Assembly (NCBI GenBank): GCA_964429655.1
Contig: CAYSCZ010000043.1
Span: 1-29,019, forward strand
Reading direction: 5' to 3'
Source of the DNA: CAYSCZ01 sp964429655
GTDB taxonomy: Bacteria; Bacteroidota; Bacteroidia; Cytophagales; Cyclobacteriaceae
Length of the DNA: 29,019 bases
The notes under the pieces are model-generated. The model was not told where the DNA came from, ran no database searches, and saw only the letters and a program-made list of their open reading frames with translations. Both the position numbers and the translations under genes were made by a program. Shown here in pieces: positions 1 to 7,860 of this stretch. The first letter of the stretch is position 1. Each line of letters begins with the position of its first letter.

Positions 1-158
1 GACTCAATTTGACTTATCTTTCTTATAAATACCAAATGTTTAGGACACTATTGGCATAAAAAGTATAAATAAATTCAAATATTTTTTCATAAGGTGTTTT
101 TTTTTGATATTTAGCAATTTCACACTATATTATAGGACATTTTCCAAAAAAAATTAAT

Positions 159-614
159 ATGAACTTTACAGGAAGAAAAGAAACAACAGATGAAAAAGCT
201 CTACCAAAATATGAATCAGTAGCTAAGTATATGGCCAAAGAATTGATATCATTTACACCGGATCAGGAAATATCGGATGCAATTGATATTATGCTTGAGA
301 AAAGAATATCGGGTGGGCCTGTACTCAATAGTAAAGGAGAATTAGTGGGCGTGCTTTCAGAAAAAGATTGCTTAAGGATCCTTGTCGATTCCGCATATCA
401 TAACCAACCTAATGATAAAGGACTGGTTGAAAACTTTATGTCAACAGATATTAGGACAATAGATGTGGATAAGGACATTCTTGATGTGGCCAATGAATTT
501 TTAAAAACGAATTACAGAAGATTTCCGGTGGTTAAAGATGGCGTCTTAAAAGGCCAGGTGAGTAGAAGGGATATTATGAGGGCCACCCGTGAGTTAAAAG
601 GGACCACCTGGTAA
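159..614 (+). CDS. CBS-domain pair protein
   Basis: A 151-residue soluble protein made almost entirely of two CBS domains, at about residues 23-80 and 92-148. Each shows the usual pattern: an M-A/S motif near the start (YMAKELISF, FMSTDIRTI), a central hydrophobic P-V/F stretch (GGPVLN, RFPVV), and a closing D-hydrophobic pair (SEKDCLRIL, SRRDIMRAT). CBS pairs bind adenine nucleotides or related ligands and usually regulate a partner protein. Here there is no attached enzyme or transporter domain, so the partner is unknown. The gene stands alone between the window edge and convergent dnaK, and it ends in a strong bidirectional hairpin. The ATG at 159 follows an A-rich leader without a clear Shine-Dalgarno. 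The family call is secure; the function is not known. Confidence 0.9.
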   Translation: MNFTGRKETTDEKALPKYESVAKYMAKELISFTPDQEISDAIDIMLEKRISGGPVLNSKGELVGVLSEKDCLRILVDSAYHNQPNDKGLVENFMSTDIRTIDVDKDILDVANEFLKTNYRRFPVVKDGVLKGQVSRRDIMRATRELKGTTW

Positions 615-616
615 AA

Positions 617-647
617 AAAAGCTCCATGGATATACTATGGAGCTTTT
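617..647. terminator. Bidirectional hairpin terminator between the CBS gene and dnaK
   Basis: A perfect 11-bp inverted repeat, AAAAGCTCCAT / ATGGAGCTTTT, with a 9-nt loop. It begins 3 nt after the CBS stop codon and runs into a T-rich tract. The A-rich left arm gives a U tract on the opposite strand, so it can also end dnaK transcription, whose stop is 23 nt away. Confidence 0.88.
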
Positions 648-669
648 ATATTTTACAAAATATTAGGAA

Positions 670-2610
670 TTATTTTTTATCATCAACTTCCTCATACTCC
701 ACATCAGAAACATCGTCATTGCTAGATGTGCCACCCTCAGCCGTGTCGGTTGGTTCGCTGCCGGGAGTTGATTGATCAGCGCTTTCGTCTTGTCCGGTTG
801 CTTGTTGAGCCTGATAGATATCTTGCGAAGCAGCCTGCCAGGCGTTGTTAAGCTCGTTGATGGCAGTATCTATCGCTGCCACTTCCTGACTTTTATGCGA
901 CTCTTTAAGCTTATTAAGCGCAGCATCTATTTTAGATTTATTATCGGCAGAGAGCTTATCACCGAACTCTTTAAGTTGTTTTTCAGTCTGGAATATTAAT
1001 GAGTCTGCAGAATTAATTTTATCGATTTTCTCTTTTTGTTGCTTATCTTGATCTGCATTTGCTTTGGCTTCATTTTTCATTTTGTCGATTTCGTCCTCAC
1101 TTAATCCGGAAGAAGCCTCGATCCTGATCTTTTGTTCTTTGCCAGTGCCTTTATCTTTCGCTGAAACATTTAAAATCCCGTTGGCATCTATGTCAAATGT
1201 TACCTCTATTTGAGGTACACCCCTGGGTGCTGGTGGGATTCCATCCAGATGAAATCTACCAATAGATCGATTATCCTTTGCCATGGGTCGTTCTCCCTGG
1301 AGGATATGTATTTCAACTGAAGGTTGACTATCAGCCGCAGTCGAGAATACCTCAGACTTCTTAGTTGGTATGGTTGTATTTGACTCGATTAATTTTGTAA
1401 ATACACCGCCAAGTGTTTCAATACCTAATGATAGCGGTGTTACATCCAATAACAGCACATCTTTAACTTCTCCTGTTAAAACACCCCCTTGTATGGCTGC
1501 TCCAATTGCCACGACCTCGTCGGGATTAACTCCTTTTGATGGTTTTTTACCAAAAAATTTCTCCACCTCTTCCTGAATTTTTGGAATACGGGTTGACCCT
1601 CCAACGAGTATGACTTCATCGATATCTGATGGAGACATACTTGCATCATTTAGTGCTTTTTTGCAAGGTTCTAATGATCTCCTGACCAAATCATCAGATA
1701 ATTGCTCAAACTTTGATCTTGAGAGCGATCTTACAAGGTGCTTTGGGATGCCATCAACCGGCATGATGTATGGCAAATTAATTTCAGTACTTGTGGAGCT
1801 GGATAATTCTATTTTTGCTTTCTCAGCTGCTTCTTTAAGCCGTTGAAGCGCCATAGGATCTTTTCTTAGATCTATTCCTTCATCAGATTTAAATTCTTCA
1901 GCCAACCAGTTAATGATAACTGAATCGAAATCATCACCACCCAGGTGAACATCACCATTTGTTGATTTAACTTCAAAGACACCATCACCTAATTCAAGAA
2001 TTGAGATATCAAAAGTACCTCCTCCAAGGTCATAAACCGCGATTTTAATATCCTTATTCTTCTTATCAAGACCATATGCCAAGGATGCTGCGGTTGGTTC
2101 GTTAATGATTCTTTTGACATCTAGACCGGCAATTATTCCGGCTTCTTTGGTAGCCTGTCTTTCTGCATCATTAAAATATGCAGGAACAGTTATAACTGCT
2201 TCATTTACATCTGTGCCAAGATAATCCTCTGCCGTTGATTTCATTTTTTGAAGGACCATAGCAGAGATTTCCTGTGGGGTGTAGTTTCTGTCTCCTACGT
2301 TTATCCTTACCGTATCATTAGTACCATGTTCCAGTGTATATGAAACGGACTTTCTTTCTTCGGTGACTTCAGGATATTTTTTGCCCATGAATCGTTTAAC
2401 TGAGGTGATTGTATTTTGAGGATTTGTAATCGCCTGTCGTTTGGCTGGATCACCAACCTTTCTTTCACCTTTACCACCATCCAAAAATGCAACTATGGAG
2501 GGCGTCGTTCGTCTACCCTCACTATTCGGTATAACGACAGGTTCATTACCTTCCATAACCGATACGCATGAGTTAGTAGTACCTAAATCTATTCCTATAA
2601 TTTTACCCAT
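670..2610 (-). CDS. dnaK: Molecular chaperone DnaK (Hsp70)
   Basis: A 646-residue Hsp70. The N-terminal ATPase begins GKIIGIDLGTTNSCVSV and includes the phosphate-binding AVYDLGGGTFDIS and the adenosine-binding VILVGGSTRIPKIQ. The conserved linker (VLLLDVTPLSLGIET) leads into the substrate-binding domain, a helical lid, and an acidic Ser/Thr-rich tail ending EEVDDKK. It folds client proteins in the cytoplasm with DnaJ and GrpE, both encoded about 14 kb away on the same strand. It lies downstream of rho in the same orientation, but the 96-bp gap carries its own sigma-54-like promoter (2654-2670) and a palindromic element (2693-2705) that recur upstream of grpE. Length and motifs are normal for the family, and the identity is certain. 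Confidence 0.98.
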   Translation of the reverse strand: MGKIIGIDLGTTNSCVSVMEGNEPVVIPNSEGRRTTPSIVAFLDGGKGERKVGDPAKRQAITNPQNTITSVKRFMGKKYPEVTEERKSVSYTLEHGTNDTVRINVGDRNYTPQEISAMVLQKMKSTAEDYLGTDVNEAVITVPAYFNDAERQATKEAGIIAGLDVKRIINEPTAASLAYGLDKKNKDIKIAVYDLGGGTFDISILELGDGVFEVKSTNGDVHLGGDDFDSVIINWLAEEFKSDEGIDLRKDPMALQRLKEAAEKAKIELSSSTSTEINLPYIMPVDGIPKHLVRSLSRSKFEQLSDDLVRRSLEPCKKALNDASMSPSDIDEVILVGGSTRIPKIQEEVEKFFGKKPSKGVNPDEVVAIGAAIQGGVLTGEVKDVLLLDVTPLSLGIETLGGVFTKLIESNTTIPTKKSEVFSTAADSQPSVEIHILQGERPMAKDNRSIGRFHLDGIPPAPRGVPQIEVTFDIDANGILNVSAKDKGTGKEQKIRIEASSGLSEDEIDKMKNEAKANADQDKQQKEKIDKINSADSLIFQTEKQLKEFGDKLSADNKSKIDAALNKLKESHKSQEVAAIDTAINELNNAWQAASQDIYQAQQATGQDESADQSTPGSEPTDTAEGGTSSNDDVSDVEYEEVDDKK

Positions 2611-2653
2611 TTCTATAAAATTAGTGTTCTACAAATATTAGAACTATATTAGT

Positions 2654-2670
2654 AACAATGGGTGTGCCAA
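2654..2670 (-). promoter_or_regulatory. Sigma-54-like -24/-12 promoter of dnaK
   Basis: On the minus strand this reads TTGGCACACCCATTGTT. It fits the sigma-54 consensus YTGGCAC-N5-TTGCW, with the right GG-to-G(C) spacing and one deviation (GT instead of GC at -13/-12). The predicted transcript would start near 2643 and leave a leader of about 33 nt before the dnaK ATG. No TAnnTTTG box in good register is visible. The twin sequence upstream of grpE strengthens the call, but it remains an inference. Confidence 0.5.
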
Positions 2671-2692
2671 TAAGATATGAGGGTGGCAATAA

Positions 2693-2705
2693 TGACATAT
2701 TGTCA
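2693..2705. promoter_or_regulatory. TGACA-N3-TGTCA element upstream of dnaK
   Basis: A perfect inverted repeat, TGACA TAT TGTCA, that extends to 7-bp arms (AATGACA / TGTCATT). It lies 1 bp beyond the rho stop codon and 22 bp upstream of the TTGGCA of the putative dnaK promoter. The same 5-3-5 geometry and flanks occur upstream of grpE. It is likely the binding site of a shared heat-shock regulator; the protein is not identified here. Confidence 0.6.
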
Positions 2706-2706
2706 T

Positions 2707-4302
2707 TTAGCCATTCATTGATATCAAAAATTCTTCGTTATTCCTGGTTCCTTTCATCTTTTCAAGCAGGAATTCCATTGCTTCATTAGAATTCATATCT
2801 GCCATAAATTTTCTTAGTATCCAGATTCGGGAGAGCTCATTTTTATCCAGCAACAGATCCTCTCTCCTGGTTCCGGAAGCCGGAACATCAATGGCGGGGT
2901 ATACTCTTTTATTAGAAAGTTTCCTGTCCAGTTGCAGTTCCATATTACCGGTTCCTTTAAACTCCTCAAATATTACTTCATCCATTTTAGAACCAGTCTC
3001 AATAAGTGCCGTTGCTATGATGGTTAAGGAACCTCCGTTTTCAACATTTCTTGCGGCTCCAAAGAATCTTTTAGGTTTGTGTAGCGCATTGGCATCTACA
3101 CCTCCGGATAAAATCTTTCCTGAAGAGGGAACTACAGTGTTATGCGCTCGAGCAAGCCTGGTAATAGAATCCAACAGAATGACCACATCATGACCGCATT
3201 CAACCATTCTTTTTGCTTTTTCTAAAACAATACCTGCAACTTTAACATGTCTTTCTGCCTGCTCATCAAAAGTAGAGGAAATAACTTCCGCCTTGACACT
3301 CCTGGCCATATCGGTAACTTCTTCGGGACGTTCGTCAATAAGTAATACTATTAAAAAACATTCGGGGTGATTTTCAGCGATCGCATTAGCCACATTTTTT
3401 AATAATACTGTTTTGCCGGTCTTTGGCTGTGCTACTATCATACCTCTTTGACCTTTGCCAATAGGCGCGAAAAGGTCTAAAATCCTTGTTGAGTAGTTCC
3501 CGGCTGAAGTACTCAAATTTATTTTCTGTTCAGGGAACAGCGGGGTTAAATATTCAAATGATACCCTATCCCTGATTTCCTCAGTTGTTTTCCCATTTAC
3601 AGTTTCTACTCGTAAAAGTGCAAAGTATTTTTCACCTTCTTTAGGTGGTCTGATTTGCCCTTTAACGGTGTCTCCTGTTTTTAATCCAAATAATTTTATT
3701 TGAGATGGTGATACATAAATATCATCCGGGCTGGCGAGGTAGTTGTAATCACTGGATCTAAGGAATCCATAACCATCCTGCATAATTTCCAGTACGCCTT
3801 CGTTTTCGATGATACCATCAAAATCTTTTATGATGGCATTATACTGACTCTTTTTGCCTTTTTCCTGTCTATCACTTTTTTTGCCTTTTTCTTCCTTGGT
3901 GTTCGAGGTGTTTTTGCGCTCTTCTTTCTGATCATTTTCCGAAGATTTGTGATCCGCTGTATTTTCTACTGTATTGATTTCTTCTGTTGCGATGTCACCT
4001 ATTGACTTATCGATGTCAAGGGTTAGTGACTCTAATAACTCTTCGGCACTTTCTTCATTGGAAGTATCAGATTCTGTGTTTTCAGTAACGTTCTCTCTTT
4101 TAATTTCTTCTTGATCTGATTTCATAGACATTAATTCTTTTTTGCTTTGTAATTCTTCTTCAGGCAGGGAAGCCTGATGATCTAATATTTTGTAAATGAG
4201 TTCCTTCTTGGCTATACGTTTGTAATTTTTTATTCCGAGGGTTTCTGCAATTTCTTTTAATTCCGATAATAGCCTGACGCTCAAATCATCAATACTGAAC
4301 AT
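2707..4302 (-). CDS. rho: Transcription termination factor Rho
   Basis: A 531-residue hexameric RNA helicase that ends transcription. The Rho N-terminal helical domain is at 1-45. An acidic, Glu/Ser/Lys-rich low-complexity insert occupies about 46-155, followed by the cold-shock-like RNA-binding domain (about 165-235, EIMQDGYGFLRS). The RecA-type motor has Walker A QPKTGKT at 292-298, Walker B VVILLDS at 373-379, and the Q-loop SSGKILSGGVDANALHKPKR after it. The insert makes it about 110 residues longer than E. coli Rho, and such inserts are typical of Bacteroidota. It is divergent from serS and upstream of dnaK on the same strand. The ATG at 4302 gives the expected N-terminal domain. Confidence 0.98.
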   Translation of the reverse strand: MFSIDDLSVRLLSELKEIAETLGIKNYKRIAKKELIYKILDHQASLPEEELQSKKELMSMKSDQEEIKRENVTENTESDTSNEESAEELLESLTLDIDKSIGDIATEEINTVENTADHKSSENDQKEERKNTSNTKEEKGKKSDRQEKGKKSQYNAIIKDFDGIIENEGVLEIMQDGYGFLRSSDYNYLASPDDIYVSPSQIKLFGLKTGDTVKGQIRPPKEGEKYFALLRVETVNGKTTEEIRDRVSFEYLTPLFPEQKINLSTSAGNYSTRILDLFAPIGKGQRGMIVAQPKTGKTVLLKNVANAIAENHPECFLIVLLIDERPEEVTDMARSVKAEVISSTFDEQAERHVKVAGIVLEKAKRMVECGHDVVILLDSITRLARAHNTVVPSSGKILSGGVDANALHKPKRFFGAARNVENGGSLTIIATALIETGSKMDEVIFEEFKGTGNMELQLDRKLSNKRVYPAIDVPASGTRREDLLLDKNELSRIWILRKFMADMNSNEAMEFLLEKMKGTRNNEEFLISMNG

Positions 4303-4389
4303 GAGATATAAATGGGATTAATTAATTTGTTAAAAACTATTGTTGTATGAATATATAAAAATTAAGAAAAGGTATGATTGTCTATCAAT

Positions 4390-4413
4390 GCTATAATGAC
4401 ACGCAATGTTATT
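4390..4413 (-). promoter_or_regulatory. Possible degenerate TGTCA-type element in the rho leader
   Basis: On the minus strand this reads AACATTGCGTGTCATTATAGC. It resembles the elements upstream of dnaK and grpE (CATTG, TGTCAT, then GC) but has two extra bases between the half-sites, and no sigma-54-like box follows. It lies about 90 bp upstream of the rho start. This may be coincidence. Confidence 0.2.
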
Positions 4414-4519
4414 CCAACCTTACCTATAAAACAAATATTATTAAAAAAAATAACCATTAGGGATAAATAACGGAGATACCCTTATTTTGCCGGACAAACT
4501 ATTATTAACAAATTTAATA

Positions 4520-5791
4520 ATGCTTGAATTATCACTAATAAGAAAGAACAAAGAAAATATAATAGACAGATTAAACAAAAGAGGTATTGATGGTTTAGAG
4601 GGAAAAATTGAACATTTAATTGATCTGGATGATAAACGGAAAAGCCTCCAAAACGAATATGATCAAATACTTAATTCTGCGAATGCAATAGCAAAAGAAA
4701 TCGGAAATCTTTTTAAAACAGGAAAAATTCAAGAGGCCAATTCAAAGAAAGAACAATCATCTCAATTCAAAATAAAGTCTAAAGAATTAGCAAAAGACCT
4801 GAACATAATAGAGAATGAATTAAAAGTTGCCCTGCTTAATATACCAAATGTACCAAATCAGCTAGTACCATCCGGAAAATCCGCTGAAGATAATGAGGTG
4901 ATTTCCCAGGTTGAAGAATTGCCAAAACTATCAAAGCCAACACCTCATTGGGATATATGTAAAAATTTTGATCTTATTGATTTTGATTTGGGTAATAAAG
5001 TGACGGGTGCAGGATTCCCTTTCTATAAAAACGAGGGTGCGCGTTTAATTAGAGGTATGATAAACTATTTTTTAGATGAGGCACTAGCCCAAGGATATAA
5101 GGAAATCCAACCGCCCCTTCTCATTAATAAAGATAGTGGTTATGCAACCGGCCAATTACCTGATAAAGAGGGGCAAATGTATGAATTGAAAAATGAAGAA
5201 TTGTTTCTAATACCAACTGCAGAAGTGCCCATCACAAATGTTTACCGTGATATGATCATTAAATTGGAAGATTTACCTGTAAAAACTGTCGGTTACTCAG
5301 CTTGCTTTAGAAGAGAAGCCGGAAGCTGGGGCGCACATGTTAGAGGATTGAACAGATTACACCAATTTGATAAAGTAGAGATTGTCCAGATTTCAGACCC
5401 GGATCGTTCCCATGATGCTTTAAAGGAAATGATGAGTCATGTAGAGCAATTACTTCAATCCCTTCAACTCCCGTATAGGATTTTACGATTATGTGGAGGA
5501 GACCTTGGATTTACTTCTGCAATCACCTATGATTTTGAAGTTTATGCTGCCGGACAGGCAAGGTGGCTGGAAGTTAGCTCGGTAAGTAATTTTGAAACTT
5601 ACCAGTCAAATCGTCTGAAACTCCGGATCAAAGGAAATAAAGCTAAAAGATATGCTCATACGCTCAATGGTAGTGCTCTGGCAATTCCCAGGGTACTTGC
5701 AGCATTACTAGAAAATAATTTTCAGGAAGATAGGATTAATATCCCGAAAACATTACATCCCTATCTTGGCTTTTCTCAAATAATTAAATAG
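4520..5791 (+). CDS. serS: Seryl-tRNA synthetase
   Basis: A class II synthetase that charges tRNA-Ser. I place the start at the ATG at 4520 (MLELSLIRKNKE), giving 423 residues, the usual length. An upstream TTG at 4487 is in frame but would add an atypical tail. The N-terminal helical coiled-coil arm that grips the tRNA spans about residues 25-110. The catalytic core has TAEVPITNVYRD, motif 2 (FRREAGSWGAHVRG) followed by RLHQFDKVEI, then SNFETYQSNRL and motif 3 (NGSALAIPRVLAALLEN). It starts a short plus-strand run with the acetyltransferase (1 bp gap) and the cruF-like gene, and is divergent from rho. Confidence 0.97.
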   Translation: MLELSLIRKNKENIIDRLNKRGIDGLEGKIEHLIDLDDKRKSLQNEYDQILNSANAIAKEIGNLFKTGKIQEANSKKEQSSQFKIKSKELAKDLNIIENELKVALLNIPNVPNQLVPSGKSAEDNEVISQVEELPKLSKPTPHWDICKNFDLIDFDLGNKVTGAGFPFYKNEGARLIRGMINYFLDEALAQGYKEIQPPLLINKDSGYATGQLPDKEGQMYELKNEELFLIPTAEVPITNVYRDMIIKLEDLPVKTVGYSACFRREAGSWGAHVRGLNRLHQFDKVEIVQISDPDRSHDALKEMMSHVEQLLQSLQLPYRILRLCGGDLGFTSAITYDFEVYAAGQARWLEVSSVSNFETYQSNRLKLRIKGNKAKRYAHTLNGSALAIPRVLAALLENNFQEDRINIPKTLHPYLGFSQIIK

Positions 5792-5792
5792 C

Positions 5793-6239
5793 ATGGATGT
5801 AATTATCCGAAAAGGCAAGGAAAGTGATATCCCTGCAGCATTAAAATTAATAAAAGAATTGGCTAATTACGAGCAGTCACTGGATGAGGTTCTAAATACT
5901 GAGGAAATGATGTTGGAAGATTTCAAAATAAAGTCGATATATGAATTTTATGTAGCTGAAAGTGACCACGTCATTGTAGGACTGGCCCTTTATTATCTGA
6001 GATACAGTACATGGAAAGGCATCAGACTATTCCTGGAAGATATAATCGTTACGCAATCAAAACGAGGCATGGGGATAGGGTCAAGACTATTTGATAAGGT
6101 AATATCAGTAGCCAAAGAAAGAGGCTGTACCGGCATTATGTGGCAGGTTTTAGATTGGAATAAACCAGCCATTGAATTCTATAAAAAATATAATAGCAGA
6201 TTTGATGCAGGATGGACAAATTGTCATCTTGACTTTTGA
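5793..6239 (+). CDS. GNAT N-acetyltransferase, SSAT/thialysine-type
   Basis: A 148-residue single-domain GNAT enzyme. The acetyl-CoA pyrophosphate loop is SKRGMGIGSRL (residues 89-99). A strand ending LED (81-83) precedes it, and WQVLDWNKPAIEFYKKY (117-133) carries the Tyr that normally acts as general acid. The segment LALYYLRYSTWKG plus LED plus VLDWN is the pattern of the spermidine/spermine and thialysine N-acetyltransferase subgroup, so a polyamine or a lysine analogue is a reasonable substrate guess. It starts 1 bp after serS, and its stop overlaps the TTG start of the next gene, so the three are probably co-transcribed. The fold is sure; the substrate is inferred. Confidence 0.9.
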   Translation: MDVIIRKGKESDIPAALKLIKELANYEQSLDEVLNTEEMMLEDFKIKSIYEFYVAESDHVIVGLALYYLRYSTWKGIRLFLEDIIVTQSKRGMGIGSRLFDKVISVAKERGCTGIMWQVLDWNKPAIEFYKKYNSRFDAGWTNCHLDF

Positions 6240-6889
6240 AAAGTTCGTGTTTGCTTACCAGGGATAAAATAGCAGGTTTAGTTTTAATCATTATACATCT
6301 TGTAGGTGTGGTTGGCTATAATGTAGATGTACTTCATCCTATTTTTCTAAGCCTGAGTCCTTACACAATTATACTTTCTGTACTATTGATGCTATCCTTC
6401 GATACAAATATTAATTCAAGGTTGCTCATTTTACTTATCATAATATTTCTTCTGGGTTTGATTGTGGAAATTATAGGTGTCAGGACAGGAATAATTTTTG
6501 GTGAATACCATTACACAAATATCCTGGGGCTCCATATTCTCGGAGTTCCGATCACACTTGGGTTTACGTGGGCTGGTCTTGTGTATGCTATTGGTATGAT
6601 TTTTCAAAACATTCCAAATTTTTATTTCAGATTAATATTGTCCGTTGTTGTTTTGGTGCTGCTGGATTATTTAATTGAACCGATAGCCATAGAATTAAAC
6701 TACTGGATTTGGGAAATGAACGGGGAAGCTCCATTTTTCAATTATCTAGGTTGGGCATCTACCGGTCTGATAATGTTCTTTTTATTTTATCGTTTCAAGC
6801 CCAGGAGTAATAATAAATTGGTGACCTGGTTTTTAGCCGCCCAGGTAATTTTTTTTGGTTTGTTTAACCTGTACATCTTGTTTAATTAA
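6236..6889 (+). CDS. cruF: Carotenoid biosynthesis membrane protein, CruF/DUF422 family
   Basis: A 217-residue integral membrane protein with about seven hydrophobic spans (near 12-30, 34-54, 61-81, 96-122, 131-151, 167-187, 195-216). Conserved polar residues of the DUF422 family lie between them: E78, the GIIFGEYHY loop (85-93), DYLIEPIA (144-151) and YWIWE (156-160). Characterised members hydrate the C-1',2' double bond of an acyclic carotenoid end, giving a tertiary hydroxyl. Its position just before the regulator and crt genes supports a role in the same pathway. No ATG precedes the first span, so the start is probably the TTG at 6236, overlapping the acetyltransferase stop; a TTG at 6251 is the alternative. 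The exact reaction is inferred. Confidence 0.8.
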   Translation: MKSSCLLTRDKIAGLVLIIIHLVGVVGYNVDVLHPIFLSLSPYTIILSVLLMLSFDTNINSRLLILLIIIFLLGLIVEIIGVRTGIIFGEYHYTNILGLHILGVPITLGFTWAGLVYAIGMIFQNIPNFYFRLILSVVVLVLLDYLIEPIAIELNYWIWEMNGEAPFFNYLGWASTGLIMFFLFYRFKPRSNNKLVTWFLAAQVIFFGLFNLYILFN

Positions 6890-6942
6890 ATTCGAACATT
6901 TTAAGTTTTGTTTGGGTTACTCACTTAGACAAAATCGTGGGC

Positions 6943-7860
6943 ATGAGCACATTTTCAATAAAAGATCTAGAACATTTATCAGGCATAAAAGCTCATACCA
7001 TTAGGATATGGGAGCAAAGATATTCATTAATAGAACCTAAGCGAACACCAACAAATATCAGATATTATGACGATTATGATCTGAAACTCATATTGAATGT
7101 ATCCTTACTAAAGGATTACGGATTTAAAATATCCAAGATAGCTATTATGAGTGCCGGGGAGATGCAGCGGGAAGTAATAAAACTAACGGAAAATAACTTA
7201 AGATTTCCTGAACAAATACATGCATTAACCATATCAATGGTTGATTTGGATGAGGATAGGTTTGAAAAAATCATTTCTACTAACATTTTAAAGTTAGGAT
7301 TTGAGAAAACGATGTTAAACATAATCTATCCTTTTTTATCAAAAATTGGAATCCTTTGGCAAACAGGTGCCATAAATCCGGCGCAGGAACACTTCATAAC
7401 AAATCTTATCCGTCAGAAACTGATAGTCTCTATCGATGGACAATTTGTATCAATCAAAAATAAAAGCAGAAAGTACATGCTTTTCTTACCGGAAGGAGAG
7501 TTGCATGAATTGAGTTTATTATTCGCCAATTATATCATTAAGTCCAGGCAAAATCATGCTTATTATCTTGGTCAATCATTACCACTGAAAGACCTTGATG
7601 AAGTATATAAAATACACAAACCAGATTTTTTACTTACGATAATTACTAACTGTCCAGGACAGGATTATATACAGACTTATCTAAACAACCTTGCAGAGCA
7701 ATTTCCTCAATCACAAATATTGCTAAGTGGTTACCAAGTGGTTGGGCAAGATCTTCAATTACCTGAGAACATGACAATCTTCAACAAAATTGATGAATTA
7801 ATCCAGTTTGTTGAAGATAATGCGTACATAAAAGAATATAATGCTGTAATACAGGCTTAA
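6943..7860 (+). CDS. CarH-like MerR regulator with B12-binding-type domain
   Basis: A 305-residue regulator (ATG at 6943; a GTG lies two codons upstream). Residues 1-70 are a MerR winged helix-turn-helix (FSIKDLEHLSGIKAHTIRIWEQRY). About 75-165 is a helical bundle containing the W-x9-EH signature of CarH photoreceptors (W139, E149, H150), which in CarH caps adenosylcobalamin. The rest is a cobalamin-type Rossmann domain with E186-x-H188. CarH proteins repress carotenoid genes in the dark and release DNA when light breaks the cofactor. Here three usual residues differ: the His after W is Gln, the Gly of ExHxxG is Ser, and the later GG is SG. It immediately precedes the ECF-crt operon, the expected target. 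Whether it still binds B12 is open. Confidence 0.85.
   Translation: MSTFSIKDLEHLSGIKAHTIRIWEQRYSLIEPKRTPTNIRYYDDYDLKLILNVSLLKDYGFKISKIAIMSAGEMQREVIKLTENNLRFPEQIHALTISMVDLDEDRFEKIISTNILKLGFEKTMLNIIYPFLSKIGILWQTGAINPAQEHFITNLIRQKLIVSIDGQFVSIKNKSRKYMLFLPEGELHELSLLFANYIIKSRQNHAYYLGQSLPLKDLDEVYKIHKPDFLLTIITNCPGQDYIQTYLNNLAEQFPQSQILLSGYQVVGQDLQLPENMTIFNKIDELIQFVEDNAYIKEYNAVIQA

Noticed and set aside
44..62. TTGGCATAAAAAG near the left edge as another sigma-54 promoter
   Set aside because: No TTGC follows at the required distance, and no TGTCA element is nearby.
4487..4519. TTG start for serS
   Set aside because: The ATG at 4520 gives the normal seryl-tRNA synthetase N terminus.
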